NCBI GenBank assembly: GCA_001917585.1
Contig: MNEG01000019.1
Location: 1-53,844 of the forward strand
Length of the DNA: 53,844 bases
From: Candidatus Rokubacteria bacterium 13_1_40CM_68_15
GTDB taxonomy: Bacteria > Methylomirabilota > Methylomirabilia > Rokubacteriales > CSP1-6
Reading direction: 5' to 3'
The notes beneath the pieces were generated by a model. That model was not told the origin of the DNA. It did no database searches and saw only the letters and a program-made list of their open reading frames with translations. A program made the position numbers and the translations under genes. Below, piece after piece: positions 24,627-35,846 of the stretch. Numbering within the stretch: position 1 is the stretch's first letter; each line of letters starts with the position of its first letter.

Positions 24627-25321
24627 TCGATATACACCCAGATCTTGGCCGCGGCGGGCAGGCCGAGCGCGATGCGCTGGCCGTTGCTGGCGGCAGTGAT
24701 GGTGCCCGCCCACGGCGCCACCTCGACGATGGTGAGCCGCCGCCCGGGCCGCACGTCGTTGCGCCAGAGGTGTTCGAGGAGCTTCTTGTCGGCCTCGGCC
24801 TCCTCGGTGATGCGCTCGACCACGACGGTGACACCTTCCTTGGCCTGGGCGAGCGGAAACGGCTCGACTTTCCTCGGCTTGGCCATCCCCGGAATGGGAT
24901 TGCCGTGCGGGCACGTGCTCGGCATCCCGAGCATCTCGGCCAGGCGCTCTTCGACCCGCGGGGAGAGGGCGTGCTCGAGGCGGTGCGCCTCTTCGTGCGC
25001 GTCGGTCCAGTTCAGGCCGAGCGAGTCGGTGAGCCAGCGCTCGAGCAGGCGGTGGCGGCGGGCCATCACCTCCGCGATCTCGCGGCCCTTCGGCGTGAGG
25101 GTGAGCGCCTTACCCGGGCCGACCTTGACGTAGCCGCCCCGCGACAGCCGCTGGATCGATTCCGTCACCGCCGGCGCCGAGATTGCCATGTGCTTGGCGA
25201 GGCGGGCGCCGATCACGGGCTTGCCGCTCGAGGCGAGATCGTAGATGGCGGCCAGGTAGTCCTGGACGGAGGCGGTCGTCGCGGTGCTGTTGACGGCGTT
25301 CGGGCGCGTGGTCTTGCTCAT
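24623..25321 (-). CDS. MntR/DtxR-family metal-responsive transcriptional regulator
   Basis: 232 residues in three parts: winged helix (residues 17-75, VQDYLAAIYDLASS ... ARLAKHMAISAPAVTESIQRL), metal-binding dimerisation domain (80-150, containing ERWLTDSLGL, EEAHRLEHALSP and CPHGNPIPG), and a C-terminal FeoA/SH3-like domain (155-232). Members repress uptake or induce export genes with Mn2+ or Fe2+. The target is unknown; the CDF exporter at 14.7 kb is not adjacent. Confidence 0.9.
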   Translation of the reverse strand: MSKTTRPNAVNSTATTASVQDYLAAIYDLASSGKPVIGARLAKHMAISAPAVTESIQRLSRGGYVKVGPGKALTLTPKGREIAEVMARRHRLLERWLTDSLGLNWTDAHEEAHRLEHALSPRVEERLAEMLGMPSTCPHGNPIPGMAKPRKVEPFPLAQAKEGVTVVVERITEEAEADKKLLEHLWRNDVRPGRRLTIVEVAPWAGTITAASNGQRIALGLPAAAKIWVYIE

Positions 25322-25331
25322 GTGTGAAACG

Positions 25332-25337
25332 AGTATA
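25332..25337 (-). promoter_or_regulatory. -10 element of the MntR-like gene
   Basis: Minus-strand TATACT ten bases before the ATG at 25321, with no ribosome binding site; leaderless or near-leaderless transcript likely. Confidence 0.45.
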
Positions 25338-25338
25338 G

Positions 25339-28357
<3,019 letters not shown>

Positions 28358-28361
<4 letters not shown>

Positions 28362-28924
28362 AGCTCCGTGCCGGGGCCGTCTTGCTCCTCCTGCTGGTGA
28401 CGGCCTCGGCGTGGGCGCAGATGTCGCGGGACGCCGCGTTGCAAGCCCTCGGTCAGCCGGATCCCGAAGCACGTCGCCGCGCCGTCACCGCGCTGGCCGC
28501 GACGGGCACCCCCGAGGACGTGCCGCGGCTGGCCGAGGCGCTGCGCGATGCCGACCCCGTCGTGCGGCAACTCACCGAGCGCGCGCTGTGGCAGGTGTGG
28601 AGCCGCTCCGGAGATCGCGACGTCGATCGGCTCTTCGCCGTCGGCGTCGAGCAGATGAACGACCGGCAGGGGCCGGCCGCCGTCCAGACCTTCAGCGAGA
28701 TCATCCGTCGCAAGCCCGACTTCGCCGAGGGCTGGAACAAGCGCGCCACCGTCTACTACCTGCTCGGCGACTACGCCCGCTCGCTGGCCGACTGCGACGA
28801 GGTGATGAAGCGGAATCCTTACCACTTCGGCGCGCTGGCCGTGAACCCCAACCTCGAGTCGGTGGCGGAGGCCGTCCAGATGCTACGCCGACTCCTCATC
28901 CAGCAGCGGCGGGATGCCACCTGA
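28358..28924 (+). CDS. Secreted HEAT/TPR-repeat protein
   Basis: 188 residues from GTG. Signal peptide (AVLLLLLVTASAWAQ). Residues 25-75 form a HEAT-like repeat (DPEARRRAVTALAATGTPEDVPRL), and residues 90-150 a TPR pair (GPAAVQTFSEIIRRKPDFAEGWNKRATVYYLLGDYARSL). Probably periplasmic scaffold. Coupled to the Kelch lipoprotein, which may be its partner. Confidence 0.8.
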
Positions 28925-29012
28925 GATGGCCCGCGGCGCGCCTCGGCCGCCCGCACCCGTCCGACGATAGAACCCGACTGGCGTCAGTCGACGCCTACAT
29001 CAGGAGGTCGAT

Positions 29013-29690
29013 GTGATCGACGCGCTCCGCAAGATCTCGAGTCCGAGCATCGCCAACGCCATCGAGACGTTCAACGTGCGGCCCCGCAACCAGGGCTTCA
29101 TGTCGTCCGAGATCCGCTGTCTCTTCCCCGAGCTGGGCCCGCTGGTCGGTCATGCCGTCACCGCGGTCATCCGGGCCGAGCCCCAGCCGGTCGAAGGCCA
29201 TCGCTCGAGCACGTTCGCGTGGTGGGATTACGTCCTGTCGATTCCCGCCCCGCGGGTGATCGTCGTCCACGACCTCGACGAGCCGCGCGGGCAGGGCGCG
29301 CAGTGGGGCGAGGTCCAGGCCAACATCCACAAGGCGCTGGGCGCCGCCGGTGCCATCACCGACGGCTCGGTGCGTGACCTCGACGAGGTGCGGGCGCTCG
29401 GGTTCCAGTTCGCCGCGGCCCACGTCTCCGTCTCGCACGCCTACGTACACATGGTCGACTTTGGCCTGCCCGTGAAGGTCGGCGGCCTCTGGGTGAAGCC
29501 CGGCGATCTGATCCACTGCGACCAGCACGGCGCCGTCACCATCCCGGCCGATCTGGTGCCCAAGGTGGCCGAGGCCGTGCGTCGCGTCGAGGCCGACGAG
29601 CGGAAGATCATCGAGGTGTGCCAGTCGCGGGAATTCTCCGCCGACAAGCTGAAGGATCTCTACAAACAGATCCGTCCCGGCACGTACTGA
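29013..29690 (+). CDS. RraA-family protein (HMG aldolase-like)
   Basis: 225 residues, GTG start after AGGAGG. The motif ITDGSVRDLDE is the RraA/HMG-aldolase substrate and metal site (DGxxRDxxE/D), and HVSVSHAYVHMVDFG follows. Family members are metal-dependent 4-hydroxy-4-methyl-2-oxoglutarate or oxaloacetate-type aldolases; RNase E inhibitors keep the fold but lack catalysis. With the motif intact, aldolase is more likely. Confidence 0.82.
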   Translation: MIDALRKISSPSIANAIETFNVRPRNQGFMSSEIRCLFPELGPLVGHAVTAVIRAEPQPVEGHRSSTFAWWDYVLSIPAPRVIVVHDLDEPRGQGAQWGEVQANIHKALGAAGAITDGSVRDLDEVRALGFQFAAAHVSVSHAYVHMVDFGLPVKVGGLWVKPGDLIHCDQHGAVTIPADLVPKVAEAVRRVEADERKIIEVCQSREFSADKLKDLYKQIRPGTY

Positions 29691-29705
29691 CGTATCGAGT
29701 GTTGG

Positions 29706-29711
29706 TACACT
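29706..29711 (+). promoter_or_regulatory. -10 element of the GNAT gene
   Basis: TACACT ends six bases before the ATG at 29718; no Shine-Dalgarno is visible, suggesting a leaderless start. Confidence 0.4.
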
Positions 29712-29717
29712 GACCGC

Positions 29718-30140
29718 ATGGAAGTTCGCCACGCGCTGTCATCGGACCTCAACGCCGTGATGGGCGTGGCGACGACGGTCTTCGGCGCTCAGCGCGCCGG
29801 CCCGGTCATCCGATCCCACGTCGAGCGCCACCATCTGCTGGTGGCCGACGACGGCGACGAGCTGGTCGGCGTCGTGGCGTACCGCACCGACTGGTTCCAG
29901 TGCACGATGGTGTCGCTCGTCTGCGTGAGTGAGCGTTACCGTCGGCGCGGTGTCGCTCGCGCGCTCGTCAAGGCGGTCGAGCAGATGTCGCCCAGCCCAC
30001 GCCTCTACGCCTCGGCCGAGGAGACGAACGCCGTCGCCATCCGCATGCTATCGGCCCTCGGCTTTTCGCCATCGGGTCACATCGACAACCTCCCGCAGGG
30101 CTATCGCGAGCTGCTGTTCTACAAGCGCCTGCACCCGTAG
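29718..30140 (+). CDS. GNAT-family N-acetyltransferase
   Basis: 140 residues. The acetyl-CoA loop reads VSERYRRRGVARAL (R/QxxGxG/A), followed by the usual NAVAIRMLSALGFSPSG region near the end. Single-domain enzyme; substrate unknown. Stands alone. Confidence 0.85.
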   Translation: MEVRHALSSDLNAVMGVATTVFGAQRAGPVIRSHVERHHLLVADDGDELVGVVAYRTDWFQCTMVSLVCVSERYRRRGVARALVKAVEQMSPSPRLYASAEETNAVAIRMLSALGFSPSGHIDNLPQGYRELLFYKRLHP

Positions 30141-30521
30141 CCCGCTGGCTGGTTGATTCGCTCGCCCCGCATCCGGATTCCTCAACTGGTGCGCGAAGGG
30201 CGGATCTCGAACGGGCCTGGCCCTGCGCAATGGACGGTTCATCCAGCAGGCCGGGCCGTTTTACCTCCAGATGGTAGAGATTTTCCTACGGCGTGGAGCG
30301 AGTGAGTCGGTTCCCGCTGACTCCCGCGGCTGTCCTGACGGATTCCGCTCCGACCCGGAGTAGCGAAACTGCTCGCGGAGTGCGATTCCGGGCGACTTCT
30401 CCGACAATTGGCGGCGCATCGACCTACCTGAGCCTGAGCCAACGGACTATATCCTGACGAACACGCCGCAGCGATGCTTGATCGTGCGGATGAACGCACC
30501 GTCTCAGGAGGCGTGCATAGC
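30141..30521. other. Intergenic stretch without a supported gene
   Basis: About 380 bp. Minus-strand open frames have no ribosome binding site or recognisable product. It marks the start of a region with lower coding density. No tRNA or riboswitch fold was recognised. Confidence 0.5.
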
Positions 30522-30920
30522 ATGACCGACCCGAAGGGTGCCCGCCACTGCCCGCGCTGCAAACAGTCCATCAAGCGCGCGGATCTCGTCGTGTCCAATG
30601 CCGGAGAGTCGTTCCACCACAGGTGCTTCGTACAGAACGGTGGGGCGTACGACCCCATCCATGAGTTCCTCCGTCGACACTATCCGTCGGCCGTCTGCGT
30701 CTACTGCCTCAGCAGGATGTTCGAGCTCACGCACGACCAGGCGCGAAAACTGGTCAGAGCGTCACGCAGCGGCAGGCGGCTCGTCATCCTGCTCGGCGCG
30801 CGGTGCGCAGGTTGTCGCGGGTCTCGGCTGACGGTGCAGGCTGTCGCGTATGACGAGACACAACAGACGTTGGCTTCCCGCTCGCGTGGACGACGTCGAA
30901 GGCCCGCCCGAGCCGACTGA
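30522..30920 (+). CDS. Zinc-ribbon protein, paralogue of the protein at 34505
   Basis: 132 residues. N-terminal CPRC...HHRC resembles half of a LIM-type zinc site. The middle (IHEFLRRHYPSAVCVYCLSRMFELTHDQARKLVRA...) and the later CAGC pair are shared with the minus-strand protein at 34505-34759. ATG at 30522 follows CAGGAGG; an upstream in-frame ATG at 30474 lacks a site. Family and function unknown; DNA-, RNA- or protein-binding zinc ribbon is possible. Confidence 0.7.
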   Translation: MTDPKGARHCPRCKQSIKRADLVVSNAGESFHHRCFVQNGGAYDPIHEFLRRHYPSAVCVYCLSRMFELTHDQARKLVRASRSGRRLVILLGARCAGCRGSRLTVQAVAYDETQQTLASRSRGRRRRPARAD

Positions 30921-30964
30921 GCGTCAGGTCCCCGTCTGCTGCTCGGCCGGAGTATCCTCAGCTC

Positions 30965-31810
30965 GTGAGCGCATCAGAAGTCGGGCGGGTCCGGGTCGTC
31001 AGGAAAGGCGAGGGTGCCCCGGCAGGGGGCACGTGGGCCCGACTCGGGCTCACGTGGGCGGTGACTGGCGATCGTCTCGGCGCCCGCCACGTCTGCGGCG
31101 GTTGGTTCACACCGCCTCCCGACAACGGCGCGGGCTGGCAGGGAAGCCTTCGCGTCGAGAGCGCGTGGTACGTGACCGAGGGGGCCATCGACGTCTCTTG
31201 GCGACAGGCAGCAGGCCCGCGCCAGACGCGGATCTCTCGCGGCACGTTCCTCTACGTGCCCCCGGCCCTGGAGATCGGCGTCCGCAGCGCGGGGCGGGCG
31301 GCGGGCCTCGTGCTCTTCGGCGGCGCGACCTCGCCCGACAGGGTCGCGGGCGCGGCCTCGTTCAACAGGCGGGCTGGCGAGCCGGCAGCCGCCAATCGGC
31401 CGCCGTGGGTTGCCCGCGTAGACGAGCTCCCGAGCGATACGGATTACGAGCCTCCCCTCGATATGCGGTGGGGCGTGACGGAGCGGCTGGGTGGCGCGCG
31501 CCTTCTCTGCGGCGCGCGAACGCTCAACCCGCCGCGCGGCCGGATCCAGCACCACTACCACGAGGGCGTGGAGGCGGTCATCTTCTTCCTGGGCGGCTCC
31601 TTCCGTATTTTCTCCGGCCCCGACCGGAAGCCCGCAGATGTCGGCCCGGGTGACGTGGCGTACATCGCGCCGGGGACGCTCCACAGCTACTGCAGCATGG
31701 AGGCAGACGGGATGGCCGAGGAGGTTGCGTTCTACGGCGGCATCGCGAGCAAGGAGGCGGCGACGCCGGTCTTCGTCGAGGAGCCCTGGCCCAGTATTCG
31801 CGCGCGCTGA
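30965..31810 (+). CDS. Bicupin protein, only the second domain with metal ligands
   Basis: 281 residues from GTG; TATCCT ends six bases upstream, so probably leaderless. Two cupin folds. The C-terminal one has the metal motif (GRIQHHYHEGVEAVIFFLGG, then PGDVAYIAPGTLHSY); the N-terminal one keeps the fold pattern but lacks the histidines. Such proteins include dioxygenases and isomerases of aromatic or sugar acids; substrate unknown. Confidence 0.8.
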   Translation: MSASEVGRVRVVRKGEGAPAGGTWARLGLTWAVTGDRLGARHVCGGWFTPPPDNGAGWQGSLRVESAWYVTEGAIDVSWRQAAGPRQTRISRGTFLYVPPALEIGVRSAGRAAGLVLFGGATSPDRVAGAASFNRRAGEPAAANRPPWVARVDELPSDTDYEPPLDMRWGVTERLGGARLLCGARTLNPPRGRIQHHYHEGVEAVIFFLGGSFRIFSGPDRKPADVGPGDVAYIAPGTLHSYCSMEADGMAEEVAFYGGIASKEAATPVFVEEPWPSIRAR

Positions 31811-32121
31811 CCGCTCAGGCCTTGCGCGGCGTCGGTCAGCCGTGGATGAAGACCGCTCGCCGGTTCACATTCATCACCGCAATAATCCAAAGACTCCGAG
31901 GGTGACGGCAGCCGCCACGAGGCCGAGGATCGCGCCGACCCCATGTGATCTCCTCGTACGCGCGGTGCACGCAAGCTCCGGGTTCGCGCCGGGATTTCCG
32001 GACGCCGGATCGAGAGACGCTCCGTTGCGGTTTGTAGAAGCGCCTTCGAACGCAGGCCCGGATGCGCGACGGAAACGGGCTGTGCTAACCGCGAATGCGC
32101 CGACGAGCTAGAGCCGGGATA
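31811..32121. other. Intergenic stretch with a possible decayed membrane-peptide gene
   Basis: About 310 bp without a supported gene. On the minus strand, 31950-31874 encodes VGAILGLVAAAVTLGVFGLL followed by a stop, but the upstream part (AYEEITW) is in another frame. Removing one G near 31946 would join them. This looks like a degenerate small membrane-protein gene or a base-call error. Confidence 0.35.
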
Positions 32122-32415
32122 TCAGGCGAGCGGAGGGGCGCGACTCGGCGCATCTGACAACGGGACCAGTGGCCGCGGCTCGTCGGTCATCGCCGTAACG
32201 ACACCCACCACCGAAGCCACCGGGCAGAGCGGCCAGATGAGGCCGGGCTGGGTCGCTCCCAGGTTGCTGGTGATCAAAAGAACGACGTCGTCGAAATCGG
32301 CGTTGTCGTAGAAACCGGGGATCCACGACTGGTCCGGCGGGCTGGCATGGGCGGCGGGCACGAGCGCCAGCACTACTGCAACGAGAGTCAGACCAACGAG
32401 TCGGCGCAGCCTCAT
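32122..32415 (-). CDS. Small secreted protein of unknown function
   Basis: 97 residues if started at ATG 32415; signal peptide RLVGLTLVAVVLALVPAAHA. Mature part contains WIPGFYDNADFDDVVLLIT, tyrosine- and aspartate-rich, then a proline-rich end. Downstream of the ParA/nuclease-like genes on the same strand. No family recognised. Confidence 0.6.
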   Translation of the reverse strand: MRLRRLVGLTLVAVVLALVPAAHASPPDQSWIPGFYDNADFDDVVLLITSNLGATQPGLIWPLCPVASVVGVVTAMTDEPRPLVPLSDAPSRAPPLA

Positions 32416-32466
32416 CGACTGACCTTCACGAGGACACGACACGGCTCTGCGGCCGTGCTCGCTCGC

Positions 32467-33120
32467 TCACTCGCCCACGACGGGTTCGAACAGGATCCCG
32501 GCTCCACCAGGCGCATCGACCGTCACATATCGGACCCAGTGAATCAGGGGGCGGGTGATCTGTCGTGCCACGCATCTGAGCAAGGGAGAAAACTGGGGCG
32601 CCAGGAGGAACACCCGGGGCTCCAGAGAGACGTTGATGGCCTGCTCTCGATACATGCGCTGGACGTTCGGCATGTTGCGAACGACCCAATCGAAATGGCC
32701 CATGCCGCGCAGGACGAGGCCGTCGTTGACGGTCGTGTCGAAGTCGATGACCGTGAGGTGGCTCGTGCGGTCCACGCCGAGCAGGTCAATCTCGCCGCAC
32801 GGATGGCAGGGGATGTTTGCGTCGATCACTCTCAGTCCCTCTTCGAGCGCGTCGTCGAACTCGGTCAGGACGCTGCCGAGCCAGTCTCTGGTGACCGACG
32901 CGGGTCGCAGAAGTCTGACGCCGGCCGTGGAAGGCGGCGACAGTGACGAGTGCTCGTTCGAGCGAACCACCGCCCGATCGTTTACCGCCGGCTTGTCCGT
33001 CTTGTGTGACAGGAACAGATGTGAAACGTCCTCTAATCCCCGCCCGAGTGGCTTGTCCGGACGGCCAAACCCCTGGACGCCCGCCGCCCCCCCATCCTTG
33101 CCCTGATCGCTGTCGCTCAC
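32467..33120 (-). CDS. Nuclease-fold-like partner of the ParA-CBM48 gene
   Basis: 217 residues if the GTG at 33120 is used (GAGGAGG nine bases upstream); an ATG at 33144 is the longer alternative. The central GEIDLLGVDRTSHLTVIDFD resembles motif II-III of PD-(D/E)xK nucleases (E-x-DLxxxD ... hhxhExK), but the catalytic ExK position reads DFD, so it may be an inactive or altered enzyme. The next part, GMGHFDWVVRNMPNVQRMYR, is unusually specific. Co-directional with parA 69 bp upstream. Function unknown. Confidence 0.7.
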   Translation of the reverse strand: MSDSDQGKDGGAAGVQGFGRPDKPLGRGLEDVSHLFLSHKTDKPAVNDRAVVRSNEHSSLSPPSTAGVRLLRPASVTRDWLGSVLTEFDDALEEGLRVIDANIPCHPCGEIDLLGVDRTSHLTVIDFDTTVNDGLVLRGMGHFDWVVRNMPNVQRMYREQAINVSLEPRVFLLAPQFSPLLRCVARQITRPLIHWVRYVTVDAPGGAGILFEPVVGE

Positions 33121-33189
33121 TCCCACATCCTCCTCACCGGCCATGGCGTAAGCCCGTGTAGAACCCGAGACGCAGAGGGCCGGCGCCGG

Positions 33190-34323
33190 CTAGCCGGCAA
33201 GTTGCTCCTCCACCACGAGGATGGAGTCGAGTCCACCGTAAGGGCTCGGCTCGACAGCACCGTTCAGTGGATCGCTCTGCCATCGCCCATCAACGATGTA
33301 GCGATACCGGTAACGGCCAGGCGGCAGATTGACGACCTTCGTCCATATTCCATCGACGGGTTCCATCTCGCTTCCGTCCAGGTTCCAGTCGTTGAAGTCG
33401 CCCATCAGTTGGACTTGCGCCGCATGGCGGGCTTCGATGGTGAACATGACGCCCCTGGACGTCACTTCGGGCGCCGATGGCTCTGCACAATAGGCCTCCG
33501 CGCTCTCGGGGATTGCGTTTCCCTCGATCGCGACATACTCATTCGAAGACATCGCAGCTTCCTGCTGCAGGACCTCGACGGCCAGCGCCTGGTAGTCTTC
33601 GAACCCCACACAATACTTGGAATAGTGGGCGATAGGGACGCCGTGGCTCGCGGCCTCCGCGAGCTTGACGCTATACCTGATGACGGTATCGAAGTGGCGG
33701 CCGTAGAGGTGATGGCGGATGTCGTCGGCAACCGCCTTCGCAAAAGCCGTCCGCCCTGAATAGAGCGTCACGAGCGCGCGAACGGCAATCTGATGGCCGG
33801 TCTCCTTCGCCAGGACATCAAAGGTCTCGAGCAGTTTCCCGATGCCGTGCAACGCGAAGAAACTGGGATCCACGGGGACGATCGCTTCCGAGCACGCCTT
33901 CAGCGCGTTGAAGGTGAGGAGGCCGACGTTGGGTGGGCAATCGACAATGACGTAATCGTAGTCGTCACTGAGGCTGGCGAAGGCGTCGGACAGGATGTCC
34001 TCCCGGCCGATCTGACCTGCGAGTGCCTCCGGGACCCCGCTCAACAGGATGTCGGCAGGAGCCACGTCCAGGTTCTCGCGAACGGTCCGGATGACGTCAC
34101 GAAGAGTGGTCAGTTGTTCGCCGGGTTCCTCCACGAATACCTCGTACATGGTCCGCGAAGGATGCACGGCATCAGTGAGAAGTCCGAGCGTGGCATGACC
34201 CTGAGGGTCCATGTCTACGAGCAGGACTCTTCGCTGCTCGCGCGCGAGAAAGGCCGAAAGGTTGATGGACGTGATCGTCTTTCCACATCCACCCTTCTGG
34301 TTCACGACGGCGATTGTGCGCAT
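33190..34323 (-). CDS. ParA/Soj ATPase fused to a CBM48/AMPK-type glycogen-binding domain
   Basis: 377 residues. Residues 1-260 are a ParA ATPase: deviant Walker A QKGGCGKTIT, Walker A' VLLVDMDPQGHATLG and Walker B YDYVIVDCPPNVGLL. Residues 291-377 are a CBM48/AMPK-beta fold: VQLMGDFNDWN, W in the next strand, LPPGRYRYRYIVDGRWQSDP and a final VLVVEE. ParA domains act as dynamic positioning switches on DNA or membranes; CBM48 binds alpha-glucans. The pairing suggests a ParA that positions glycogen or another glucan body, or that uses the fold for protein contact. ATG with GAGGAG ahead. Confidence 0.9.
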   Translation of the reverse strand: MRTIAVVNQKGGCGKTITSINLSAFLAREQRRVLLVDMDPQGHATLGLLTDAVHPSRTMYEVFVEEPGEQLTTLRDVIRTVRENLDVAPADILLSGVPEALAGQIGREDILSDAFASLSDDYDYVIVDCPPNVGLLTFNALKACSEAIVPVDPSFFALHGIGKLLETFDVLAKETGHQIAVRALVTLYSGRTAFAKAVADDIRHHLYGRHFDTVIRYSVKLAEAASHGVPIAHYSKYCVGFEDYQALAVEVLQQEAAMSSNEYVAIEGNAIPESAEAYCAEPSAPEVTSRGVMFTIEARHAAQVQLMGDFNDWNLDGSEMEPVDGIWTKVVNLPPGRYRYRYIVDGRWQSDPLNGAVEPSPYGGLDSILVVEEQLAG

Positions 34324-34504
34324 AACACACTCCTCTCAGCGGTGGTGCCTCCCTTCTTCACGCCCCGACGGTAACAAAGGTGCCCGCCAATCGAAAACTA
34401 TTTGTTGGGGGTCATCCGCCATGGCACCCCACAGGTGGGGCTCGCCCGGAGCCTCCGTCGGCGCCTGCCGACCTGGTGAAGGTCGTCGCGTTACTCGTTC
34501 GTAC

Positions 34505-34759
34505 TCACCGCAAGCGTTTACGACCCGGCTTCGCGGGCGGTCGGTCGGCGTCGCTCTCGATCCAGAAGATCGCTCTGATCCTTCCGCATGTCGTACAGGC
34601 CGAGAGGTCGACGCGGAGCTGTCGCCGATGAATGCGGACCGCATTCACGGCCGAGAACGCCTCCTTCGACGTCAGGCCGGTCGCCTTCCCGATGCACCCC
34701 GAACAGAAGCGGCCGCCCCGGCGAGCATAGAGGAAGGCTTCAACGGCGTCGCGGAACAC
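34505..34759 (-). CDS. Zinc-ribbon protein, paralogue of the protein at 30522
   Basis: 84 residues from GTG (no good ribosome binding site, so the start is uncertain). Shares FL-x5-G-x2-FCxxC, a leucine-threonine segment and a later CTTCG pair with the 30522 protein. Lies between the Pup-like gene and parA on the same strand. Unknown function. Confidence 0.65.
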   Translation of the reverse strand: MFRDAVEAFLYARRGGRFCSGCIGKATGLTSKEAFSAVNAVRIHRRQLRVDLSACTTCGRIRAIFWIESDADRPPAKPGRKRLR

Positions 34760-34827
34760 GTGTTAGTGCGGTCGCCCAGGCAAGAGGTGGCACCGTCGGC
34801 GTACCTCCACGCCCGAAACGGGGGCGA

Positions 34828-35019
34828 TTACTCGCCCCCTCGCTGCACGTAGCTCTTCACGAACTCCTCGGCGTTCTTCTCGAGGATGTCGTCGATCTCG
34901 TCGATGATCTTGTCGATGTCTTCCTTGAGCTTCTTGCCCTTCTTGGTGACCTCGGCGCTTCCCGCTTCGCCTCCGTCGACGCCGCTCGGCCTCACTGCCT
35001 TTCTCTTCTGCTCAGTCAT
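34828..35019 (-). CDS. pup: Pup-like protein modifier (prokaryotic ubiquitin-like), ends in Gly-Gly-Glu
   Basis: 63 residues. A disordered basic/polar N-terminus is followed by IDEIDDILEKNAEEFVKSY and the ending VQRGGE. Actinobacterial Pup has the same DEIDDVLEENAEDFVR-YVQKGGQ layout, with the attachable C-terminal Gln/Glu. Ending in Glu means no deamidation by Dop is needed before ligation by PafA. No PafA, Dop, Mpa or proteasome gene is visible within the window. Also compared: UBact modifiers of non-actinobacterial phyla, which end in -Gly-Glu/Gln after a different residue; the GGE here is nearer to Pup. ATG with CGGAGA upstream. Confidence 0.85.
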   Translation of the reverse strand: MTEQKRKAVRPSGVDGGEAGSAEVTKKGKKLKEDIDKIIDEIDDILEKNAEEFVKSYVQRGGE

Positions 35020-35099
35020 GGGAATCTCCGTGACCCGTGCAATACGTCGTGAACGAGTTCGTCACGTTTTCAGTGCCATCGCGTCCGGCTCCTGTCGTC

Positions 35100-35426
35100 T
35101 CAGCCGAGCCCGTATGTCGTCACCCGCACGGCGACGACCGATCGGCTCCCATATTCCTCCACCCGGAGCACCTCCCCCGCCCCCGCAATACGCCACGATG
35201 GGTATCCGGCGATGTCATTGAACAGGAGCAGAAATCTTATGAGGGCCCCCGGCCTGAACCATCCGTCAGTTTCGAAGCGGACCCCGAATTCGCTCACATC
35301 GCGAGTCGTTCCACGGCCGCCTTGGAATTCGATCGGAACGCTCACGTAATAGCGCTCGGCGCGTCGGCGGTCGACACCGATGAAGTGGGCGGGTTGCTCC
35401 GGAGCCCGACGCGAGGGGTTGTTCAT
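35100..35426 (-). CDS. PilZ-domain protein (c-di-GMP binding)
   Basis: 108 residues from ATG 35426 (GAGG seven bases upstream). The PilZ motif is complete: RRRAERYYVSVPIEF (RxxxR) and, 30 residues on, TRDVSEFGVRFET (D/NxSxxG). Single-domain PilZ proteins act as c-di-GMP receptors. First gene of the minus-strand group leading to pup and parA, though the gap to pup is about 80 bp. Confidence 0.8.
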   Translation of the reverse strand: MNNPSRRAPEQPAHFIGVDRRRAERYYVSVPIEFQGGRGTTRDVSEFGVRFETDGWFRPGALIRFLLLFNDIAGYPSWRIAGAGEVLRVEEYGSRSVVAVRVTTYGLG

Positions 35427-35683
35427 GTCGTCGCCTCGTACCGCCATGTGTGATTCAGCGCGGGTGAAATTCCGTCGGACGGCTACCCTGCCGCCCACAT
35501 CCTCAGCTGAGGTGGCGCCGTCCCTCCGTCGGTCGAGTTGCCTGCCGGCGAGGTCAAGAGCAACCGGCGTGCCGAACCGAAGGCGCCCGCGCCTGCCTCC
35601 ACGCGCGGTCGAGTGAAAGTGTCGAAGAACGTCGCGGTTGTGCCGGCGACGTTCATCGAACGATTTGGTGCGATGCCGGCGCG

Positions 35684-35830
35684 GGTTCCCGATCAACCGC
35701 GCGAAGTCGAAGCTCGTCGACATCACCCGGCGATGTATTGCTCGCGCGATCTATCATCGCGAGTGAGCGGCGAAGTGTCGGGAACCAATCGCCGTTTGGC
35801 GGGAACGAACGCCCGGGCTCTGGTACGAAC
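35684..35830 (+). repeat. Dispersed repeat, copy A
   Basis: Contains GTCGACATCACCCGGCGATG and the downstream GATCTATC block, continuing through GAAGTGTCGGGAACCAATCG. Aligns with the reverse complement of 39548-39690 over more than 100 bases. Confidence 0.7.
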
Positions 35831-35846
35831 GCTCGGTGGCGCTTCT

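Noticed and set aside
30141-30521. tRNA- or riboswitch-like fold in the gap after the GNAT gene
   Set aside because: No cloverleaf or known aptamer core could be drawn; only scattered GC pairs.
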